Assembly: GCA_035388585.1 (NCBI GenBank)
Contig: DAOOQE010000025.1
Span: 1-16,902 of the forward strand
Source: CAG-492 sp035388585
GTDB taxonomy: Bacteria > Bacillota > Clostridia > TANB77 > CAG-508
DNA length: 16,902 bases
Direction of reading: 5' to 3'
Shown here: positions 9,591-16,902 of the stretch, one piece after another
Layout: the number at the start of each line of letters is the position of its first letter
Numbering within the stretch: position 1 is the stretch's first letter
The notes under the pieces: model-generated
What the model saw: the letters and a program-made list of their open reading frames with translations, nothing else
What the model was told of the DNA's origin: nothing
Database searches by the model: none
Made by a program: the position numbers and the translations under genes

Positions 9591-10790
9591 TTAATTTTTT
9601 AATTCAATAAAATATGTCTATCCATCATATATAATTTTTAAAATATTTACAGCATTCTAAGATATATCAAAAGTATTTTCTGTATTATTTAACCATTTTA
9701 TATTACTGTCTTTTAATGTTATAGTATAGTTACCAATATTATTTTGTATTAAAAACAAAGTCTATTCAAATCCATAATTTATATCAGGGCAAATAAAATA
9801 TAAATCAAGATTTTCATTAATAATTAGTTTTTGTATATTACCATTAGCCCAATCTATAAAAACAGAACTCATATCCATTTCATTTTCTACTACCTTATAT
9901 CCAAATATATTTTCAACTTTTGATGGTGTATCTGTTTTCATAATTTTATTTGATTTTTTTTCATATGTTAAATCATGGTTATGAATTGGTGTTGATAATC
10001 TATTAACATAGAAATATAAAATATCAGATATATTTAAATATTGCAGATAGTCATAATCATTATTATAATAGTTACAGTTTAGAGTTATATCATCAAAATT
10101 TATTGTTTCATTCTAATTTATCGTAATATTAGTTTCTTTTTTAATAATTCCAATCAATTCAAGCAAAGATAAATCTATATTTTCATCATCTGTAGATTGG
10201 ATAATATTTAATATATTATTTATTTCTGATTCAATACTATTTTCTGACAATTCAATTTCATAAATTGAATATTCTTTATTTCCAATATGTTTTAAAAAAT
10301 ATAAACTATTCTATGCTTTGTTTGTATAACTTGATGAAATTGTAAATATTAAATTTTCTATAACAGATTGTTTTGATAAAAATCCAGTTATTCTGTATAA
10401 ACTTGTTTCAACATCTTCTATTATTTCTACAAATTCACATGGCTAAGTAAATGTCTAATTATTATTATTTTTTGATAACATAAAATAAGTTTCATTTCTT
10501 GATATATTATACAACTCTATAATATTTTCAAACATTGAAAACATTGGCAAATTAAGTTTATTCCAAGAAATGTTAATAATATAATACCCATTTTCTATTA
10601 TATATGTAACCAAATCTGTTTTATATGGAGTTATTATTGAAAATTGCTAATTCTAAAAATATTTAATATTCGTAACAAATTGTTTATGTTGTGATAAAAT
10701 CTATAAATGAAACAAATCAGTAATACTTGAATTTAATAAACTTCTTGATAATTGACTTCCATTATTATATAGTTTAGGTATTGAACTCAT
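9591..10790 (-). CDS. Tail-fibre-like protein with HNHD motif and fibre-type C-terminal beta domain, 399 aa
   Basis: The N-terminal 260 residues are not recognised; they are Asn/Ile-rich and mixed beta. HNHDLTYEKK at residues 270-279 is the H-x-H-D-x-x-Y fibre motif also found in the three fibre paralogues downstream. From residue 313 (DWANGN) to the end the spacing resembles a common phage tail-fibre C-terminal domain: a D-W-x-N-G-N strand, then F-x-x-P, then ITLKDSNIKWLNNTENTF, then NILKIIYDGQTYFIELKN. In that family the last part usually reads roughly V-x-I-x-x-F-x-Y-D-G-x-x-Y, which matches here. I infer a short fibre or receptor-contact protein. The start is set by GGGGTGG; the end is TAA at 9591, directly followed by the GGGGG of the next gene. 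What the N-terminal part binds is unknown; attachment to the baseplate is a guess. Confidence 0.78.
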
Positions 10791-10791
10791 T

Positions 10792-13700
10792 TCAAAATTC
10801 CACCCCAATCCAAGAAAAAAAACTTTCGTAGTTATACTAACTTAATGAATTTTTTTCTTTTAATACATCCCTGAGAAAAATTGTATTATGCTATTGTGAC
10901 TGGTATTGACTTTTCTAAAATACACTGCTCATTAAAACTAAATTTGAATAAATATTAGAACCATGCTCAATCAAATTACCTTCCAAATCTTTAATTTTTA
11001 TATCATTATAATTCCTTAATTGTATTTTATCGCCACCAATATTAACAGAAATTATATTATCCTAATATACTTTCTATTCGTGAACATTTATAAATGCTAT
11101 ATTACATGATGTATTTGATATAAAATTCAATTTAATTTTTTCAATATCCAATAAATTAGTTATACTTAACAATTCAATATAAGTATTGTTTAATTCTCTA
11201 TCCATCTTATAAATTAAATCATATTTACCTATAAAACTGGTTTCTAATATATATTCATATATTATAATATAATTTAATTCACCAGCAGAATTAAATTTAT
11301 GAAATAAATAAAATATTCTAATATTAGAATCTTTATTATATAAATTATATTTACTATATTTATCTATTAACCCCCCATCAATCAAAAATGAGTCTGAATT
11401 TAATGTATCTATATTATTTCTAAAATAATAATTATCTGAATTTCCATATATAAATGATTTTAAAGGATTAATAGTAATGTCATTTGTTGAAATATATTTA
11501 CTTAGTTCTTCTAAATTATTATCAAACTACTTCTAATCGAATACATTATAATAAGGTGAATTAAAATAAATATTTGAAATATATCTACCATCAACATGCA
11601 TTAACTAACTGTTATAATCATCTATATTATTAAATCTTTTTCTATTTAGATAAGGTTCTAATTTATAATTAGCAACTATGTGTTCTTGACTAATTTCAAA
11701 TTGTGTAAATAAATTACAATTTATTCTATTGTATAATTCAGTTTTAATCAAATTATTTATATTTATGTTTTCAAAATGTGAAAATACAGTATCGATTTTA
11801 TATAAATTAGTATCCTAAATATCTCTAAATATAACTTTTTTTCTATTGTCATCTAATAATTGTATGGATAAATTAAAACTACCCTCTACTTTTTGTATTT
11901 TCTAAGGATATATATATTTATCTAATTTCTAATAATATTCAAGCTACCATTCAGTTAAATAAAATTTATTTGGAGTATATAACACCATAATCTGTTTCAA
12001 GTTCTATATTTTTAAAATTGGATTATATTTTGATTCAAGTAATACATTAAAATTATTTTTGCTTAATGCCTACATATCAAAGTTAAAAATTATAGGTATT
12101 AATTGATTTGTAACTTGTGGTAAAGATATGATAAAATTTTCATTATAATATGTATCTAAATACAAATTCAATATTTTTTGCAAATTTATGAATTTAAAAA
12201 GATTTCCTGTAGATTGCTCAATATCATATATTTCTAAATGTGTAACATCCTATAAATTTTCTTTTAGGGTTACTTTTAAATGATATTCAATTTTATAATT
12301 TCTATATATACTATATTTACTAAATGTAGAAATAAGTTCATATTCCTAAAATTGTATTTGCCTATATTTTGTAATAATTGTACACGCTTTAGATGAATAT
12401 AGAATACTAATATTTTTTATTATATAATTTTTAGAAACAATATCAATGAATCTTAGATAATATATTTTATTTAATATATTACATATATTTGGAAATTCTT
12501 TATTGAAAACTAAATTGAATATTGTAAAATTATTAAATGTTTTATTTTGAATCGTACACTATTTTTCCAATATATTTATGCTTTTATTTTTTATAGATTT
12601 AAAGCTAAAATTAAACTCCAATATTTTTCTATTTGCTAAAATAAAATTAATATTTATAAAATCAAAGTTATTTGTATTTCTAATATTTTTAAATTGTACA
12701 AAATATGTATTAGATTTATTTATAATTCCATAATATAATATATTAAATATATCAATTACTGTAATATTTTTAATAATTTTAGAACTAAAATTAAACTGTT
12801 TTTGTATATTTTTTATTAGTGTATAAGCAATACTACTTGATGCTGTTGATCCCTATGTTCCACCATTTATTTTAACTGTTCCGTTCCCTGTTTTGTTAAG
12901 GTTCAACTAATATGAAATTGGAGTAAATTGAGCAGTATAAGTTGTCTACTACTATGGCATATTAAAAGTATAAGTCTAATTGCTTGATACTAATGTTCCA
13001 CCATTGTACCAACCATTAAACAAATATCCAGAATTTGGTTCTGCATATATTGTAGTAGATGTTTCAACTTCAATCTAATAAGTTATTAAATAAGTGTACC
13101 AAGAATTATTATTTACTTTAACTCTTCCAGTATTTGGAATTCCAATACCAAGTGTTAAATCTCTTTTTTTTATAAATTTTGCAGTATATGTTATCTATGA
13201 CTAAGGCATATTAAATGTATAAGCCTAATCGTTTGATACTAACGTTTCACCATCGTACCAACCAATAAAAACATTTAATATACTAACAGGAGTTGGATTT
13301 GCTGTTATTGTAATTGAAGTATCAGAAACAAAACCACTGGATGCAGTCTAATCCTAAGTACCACCATTTATTTGAACTGTTCCAACTCCAGTACCAGCAG
13401 TATTTAAATTTAGTTGATATATTTGTGCTTCAATTCCAAATGAACTTTGTGAACCCTAAGATACATAGTTCCAAGTTAACTAATCATTAACTAATTTTGG
13501 TATATAAGGTTCATAATATCCAGCAATACCCAACTGGTTAAAATTATTGTTTCCCCAAGCATATAACTAATTATTATTTTCTAATATTGCTAAAGTGTGA
13601 TACCCATTTTCCCCAAATCCAACACTCACTTGTTTCCAAATACTATTACCTATTAAAGTTGGGGAAGTTTTATTAACTTTTGTTCCATCACCCAATTGAC

Positions 13701-14502
13701 CAATACCGTTAAGTCCCCATGTATATAAATTTCCATTTATATCAAGTGCCTAACACATATACTTCTACATATTGCATGATATCTATTTCCAATCAGATGT
13801 TCCAATTTGTGTTGGAGTATATCTATTATTAGTATCGCCAAGACCTAAAACACCATATTCATTATATCCCCAAGAATATAATTTATTATTACTTGCTATT
13901 CCAAAAGAAGCATAATACCCCTAAGAAATATATTTCCAAGTTGAAACTCCTATTTTTGTCTATATTGTTACTGAAGTGGAAGTTGATCCTATACCAGCTT
14001 GCCCATAACAATTATTACCCCACTAATACAAATAATCGTTTTCGTCTATAGCTAATACAGCACTATCAAACGCACATGATACAGTTTTCCAATTTGAAGA
14101 ACCAATTTGAAATGGAGTATATGTTGAACCTATTGTTGGATGTGTATATATTATATAATTATTATACCCCCATGCAAATAATTTATTATATTCATCTATA
14201 GCAATACAACTTGGATAATTATAAGCACTTACACACTATACAACTTGCTTCCAATTAGATGTTCCAATTTGTGTTGGAGTATATCTATCAGTAGTATCTC
14301 CAAGACCTAAAACACCATATTCATTATATCCCCAAGAATATAATTTATTATTATTTTTTATTGCAAATCCAGAAAATATCTAAATATTTACCTATTTTAT
14401 ATCAGTAAGACCAGATGCTGTTGGAATAGTTACAGTCTATGTATTTCCATTGCCCAACTACCCATATAAATTTCTACCCCAAGAATAAAGATTATTCTAC
14501 AT
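10792..14502 (-). CDS. RCC1-propeller / InlB-repeat virion protein, 1236 aa
   Basis: Three regions are visible. Residues 1 to about 345 form an RCC1-type propeller: seven Y-x-W-G motifs with Trp at 8, 57, 111, 161, 211, 262 and 316, each followed by N-x-x-G-Q-L-G-like turns such as LNGIGQLGDG. Residues about 362-448 and 449-528 are two Listeria-Bacteroides (InlB B) repeats with FIGWYDGE or FNGWYNGG, then YTFNMPQ and TYTA. Residues 531-557 start a third repeat that breaks off. The last roughly 680 residues are Asn/Ile/Lys-rich and unrecognised. RCC1 propellers and InlB repeats are binding and surface modules, so I infer a host-recognition or adhesin-like tail appendage rather than chromatin-related activity. 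It sits between the baseplate gene and the fibres, and its TGA is 1 nt from the next ATG. It carries about 44 in-frame TAG codons, including three in a row. Confidence 0.9.
10800..10806 (-). promoter_or_regulatory. Shine-Dalgarno GGGGTGG deciding the next start
   Basis: It lies inside the last codons of the RCC1 gene, 9 nt before the ATG at 10790-10788. The downstream frame stays open for 17 more codons upstream (to a stop at 10842), so this site is what selects the start. Coupled translation with the RCC1 gene is likely, since that gene's TGA (10792-10794) is 1 nt away. Confidence 0.75.
12830..13419 (-). repeat. InlB B-type repeats, two full and one truncated
   Basis: Copy 1 covers residues 362-448, copy 2 residues 449-528, copy 3 residues 531-557 of the RCC1 protein. 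Copies 1 and 3 share YQLNLN, then G-T-V-(Q/K)-I-N-G-G-T-Q and TASS. Copies 1 and 2 share GWY-(D/N)-G-x-TLVS, YTFNMPQ and TYTA. Copy 3 ends before its GWY half. The pattern matches the Listeria-Bacteroides repeat (PF09479 type), from memory. Confidence 0.85.
13801..13891 (-). repeat. Direct repeat copy B inside the RCC1 region
   Basis: About 91 bases nearly identical to 14263-14353, with about four differences clustered near the first third. It encodes blade 5, around KLYSWGYNEYGVLGLGDT. The copies are 462 nt apart, three blades, in the same frame. Confidence 0.92.
14263..14353 (-). repeat. Direct repeat copy A inside the RCC1 region
   Basis: Partner of 13801-13891, encoding blade 2 with the same KLYSWGYNEYGVLGLGDT sequence. 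The other five blades share only the short motif, so this pair was duplicated or gene-converted recently. Confidence 0.92.
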
Positions 14503-14505
14503 AAA

Positions 14506-14511
14506 CCCTCC
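14506..14511 (-). promoter_or_regulatory. Strong Shine-Dalgarno GGAGGG for the RCC1 gene
   Basis: On the minus strand GGAGGG is followed by TTT and the ATG at 14502-14500. It lies in the 19-nt gap after the baseplate gene and fixes the RCC1 start, since the next in-frame stop upstream (TGA, 14530) leaves no other ATG. Confidence 0.85.
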
Positions 14512-14521
14512 GTAACTCTTT

Positions 14522-16902
14522 TTAGCAACTCAGAGAATTATATATTTCAAAACTTGCAAATGTTTCTGATATAATATCTTCATCAAACTAAGATTCCTAC
14601 TATTGATTATATTTCTATTTATAATTTAATAATATACACTGTGTATTATTAGACTAATTAAAAGTCTTTACAATTTTTATTCTGGAATATGTTGTATCAA
14701 TTATTTGTGGAACTGGAAGAACTGTATCTTTAACTGTATATAATGGTAATATAGTATAATCATACTATATAATTTCTTCTTGTAATTTTATATTTATTGG
14801 ATTCTACATTATAAAATTTTCAAACTCTAATGTTTCATTAAATATTTCATTAGTGCCACTTTTAATTATTTCCCCAATCTGATTTTCAAATAAGAATAGA
14901 TTTAAAGAATTTGATATAAAATATTCTTCGTTTGAATTTGTAGATATTGGTAGTAAATACTATGTCTTTATTTTTTTTGGCTTATTCTAAATAATTTGAA
15001 ATTGCAATGGTAATATATCATTAGATTCCAAAGTATTTTCTATAATAACATCAAAAGATTCTAAAAACTTTTCCATATTAACATTTATAATGCCATTTAC
15101 TTCTGATATTGCAGTTAATATATCTATTAAATTTATATTTTCATAAATATTAAATCTATTATTTTCTATTTTAGAATACTGATCTAACTTATCTTTTAGA
15201 TTATAAAATATTGAATTTATAGATATTTTAGAATCCTAAAATATTTCTATTGGATTTTTACTATATATATAATAAATTTTATTACTCTAAAACTAAACAT
15301 CCATTGTCTATATTATATTGTTTTTTAATTCTTGCTGAATATTATATTTTTCTTTTGTATAATTAAATTTAGATAATATTATTGGGTCTTTGATTAACTC
15401 AGAAGATAATATTTTACTCCCTTTTGGCAAATAGAAATTTCTTAGATTATCATCTTTAAATAACTAAGGGCAAATATATAATCTATTTTCTAACCCATTA
15501 ACATATGATTTATTTTGTATGTATTTATAAGTTGAAGTCTAATTAAGAGAATCAGAAAATCCTCTGAGGAAATATTTTAAATAATTATTTATGTCATTTA
15601 TTGTTACTATTTTATTTTTCTATTTAATATATGAATTAAAATTATGTTTTATAGACTCTATTTTTTCCTAATTTCTCCCAACAACTACATTTTCTTCTTG
15701 CTTAACTATAATACTTAATGGGCTATAGCCATAATACTGCATAGATTCATTTGTATTTTGTATATTTAATAAATCAAATAAATATATTTCTGTTTTTTGA
15801 TTTTGTAATTCTTCCTATGTTAAATAGCTCTTTGTATTGAAATTGTATTTTATTTTTATTTTTTGAGGGATAAACAATCCTTTTATATTGTAATCAGTAT
15901 AATTATTAAAATCAACATAATTCAAATATATTTTATCATTTATTAAAATTTGAGATTCAAGACCAACATATCTGTTTACTTGCCCTAATATCTAATTCTA
16001 ATTTTCACCTTTTGTTTGATAATACTATAAAAATAATGGTAAATCATTCTACTTTATTTTATAACCATTATTAATATCATCACCATTTATTAACTCAAAA
16101 ATATTTGTTATTTCATTATAACTAAGAGTTATATATTTATTTTTAATATAAGAATCATAATCTGATACATGATACTTACTATTCTAAATAGTTTCTACAT
16201 TCTTAAATGTATCATATAAATACTCAGTAATATTTCTATTGTTAAACATATATTCAATTTTTGTTTTTGACATTATTTTTAGATCTAAATAAAGTCTTTT
16301 GAAATCATCTATATAATGATCTTTGATTATATAACCTTCTGTTTCTGATAATATATTATTCCTTGATAGTTCTTCCAAATTTGGATTAAATGGTTTAATA
16401 ACCAAATGCATTTGTATAAACTAAAATATATTACTTCCATTTGTGGATGCCATTCTGTATGAATAATATTCATTATTTTTTCCAAATTTATCCATTGTTC
16501 TCGTAACAAGAATCGAATTTTTATTTAGCCAAATATTGTTATTCTAATCAATGACTCGTAATATCAGAGGTGGAATTATAAAATTTTCTATTTCCAACAT
16601 ATTTAATTGTATCATTGATTTTGAATCAAATTTTAAATTTAAATTAACTTGTGAAGGTATACCAAAATTCTTTTTATATCCATATTGACTTAATAACAAT
16701 TCTATTTTATCATTATTCTATGTTGCAATATAAAAATCTGAAACCTATTGCTCAAATTGATTTGATATTAATACAGTTATATAACTCTATATATCTGTTA
16801 TTAAAGACTATGAATCCTATTGATTAAAATCAATATATTTATATTTATCATAATTAGATTTTAAATATTCAATAATCTATTCTTTAAGAAAATATGGATT
16901 TA
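14522..16902 (-). CDS. Baseplate wedge-like protein (gp6/J family type), 5' end missing
   Basis: The frame is open from the window edge to TAA at 14522-14524, giving 793 codons without the start. The visible N-terminal part holds the pattern ISNQFEQQVSDFYIATQNND, then LLLSQYGYKKNFGIPSQ. This resembles the start of phage baseplate wedge proteins (T4 gp6 / P2 gpJ / COG3299 type), in which a helix that begins the assembly core is followed by a G-Y-x-P/K segment and a beta domain (known family pattern, my recognition). Long beta-rich and Asn/Ile/Lys-rich regions follow. In myovirus and related baseplates such proteins form the ring that links tail tube, sheath and fibres. The next gene begins 19 nt after its stop, and fibre genes follow, which fits a baseplate role. 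About 31 in-frame TAG codons. The C-terminal 500 residues match nothing I recognise; some could belong to a second module. Confidence 0.72.

Larger units (their letters stand above)
1..16902 (-). other. TAG-recoded (code 15-like) late structural gene block
   Basis: Reading the minus strand with TAA and TGA as the only stops gives twelve contiguous genes. TAG occurs in frame throughout: hand counts give 14 in the 464 codons of the leftmost gene, 44 in the 1236-codon RCC1 gene and about 31 in the 793 codons of the rightmost gene, so roughly 200 over the window. No gene ends in TAG. Most starts carry a purine-rich Shine-Dalgarno sequence, so the translation is bacterial in type. No suppressor tRNA or release factor gene is present here; if they exist they lie elsewhere in the genome. 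That the molecule is a phage is inferred from the tail and baseplate proteins. Confidence 0.93.

Noticed and set aside
1..16902. A pseudogene region broken by many stops
   Set aside because: Only one of the three stops interrupts the frames. TAA and TGA occur just at gene ends, and no frameshifts are needed.
1..16902. Ciliate nuclear or organelle DNA with recoded stops
   Set aside because: Ciliate codes usually recode TAA as well, which here ends eight genes. The packed co-directional genes with Shine-Dalgarno sites and phage tail motifs fit a bacteriophage.
1..16902. tRNA genes, CRISPR array or insertion sequence
   Set aside because: Every stretch is accounted for by coding sequence on the minus strand, and no cloverleaf, regularly spaced repeat-spacer array or transposase motif was seen.

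Overview
The window is a very AT-rich piece of what I infer to be a tailed bacteriophage genome, from a large phage of the gut type. It reads sensibly only if TAG is decoded as an amino acid, almost certainly glutamine (the genetic code 15 seen in some crAss-like and Lak-type phages). With the standard code no open frame exceeds about 110 codons. With TAG open, the minus strand resolves into twelve head-to-tail genes covering nearly every base. Gaps are 1 to 39 nt plus one 4-nt overlap. All eleven visible gene ends use TAA (8) or TGA (3), never TAG.

Layout in transcription order, right to left: (1) 14522-16902, a baseplate wedge-like protein (gp6/J type), 5' end outside the window; (2) 10792-14502, a 1236-residue protein made of a seven-bladed RCC1-type propeller, two and a half InlB/Listeria-Bacteroides repeats and a large unknown C-terminal part; (3) 9591-10790, a fibre protein with an HNHD motif and a tail-fibre-type C-terminal beta domain; (4) 9257-9574 and (5) 8966-9232, two small virion proteins; (6) 7052-8926, (7) 5394-7037 and (9) 3126-4769, three related tail-fibre proteins with H-x-H-D repeats and a shared C-terminal domain containing an F-R-I-Y-F-I-G-G-P-like strand; (8) 4766-5392, (10) 2470-3108 and (11) 1410-2453, unrecognised proteins between and after the fibres; (12) 1-1392, a protein with a carbohydrate-binding-like jelly roll, 3' end outside the window.

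The genes form one co-directional late block that would build the host-contact end of the virion: baseplate, a repeat-rich adhesin-like protein, several alternative fibres and their accessories. No gap is long enough for an ordinary promoter plus leader or an obvious terminator, so I infer a polycistronic message with translational coupling. I see no tRNA, CRISPR, transposon or plus-strand gene.

The strongest observation is that the TAG assignment can be proved inside the window. In the RCC1 blades and InlB repeats the same motif position is filled by CAA or CAG in one copy and by TAG in another. Boundaries were derived by hand translation; function calls rest on motif recognition without database searches.
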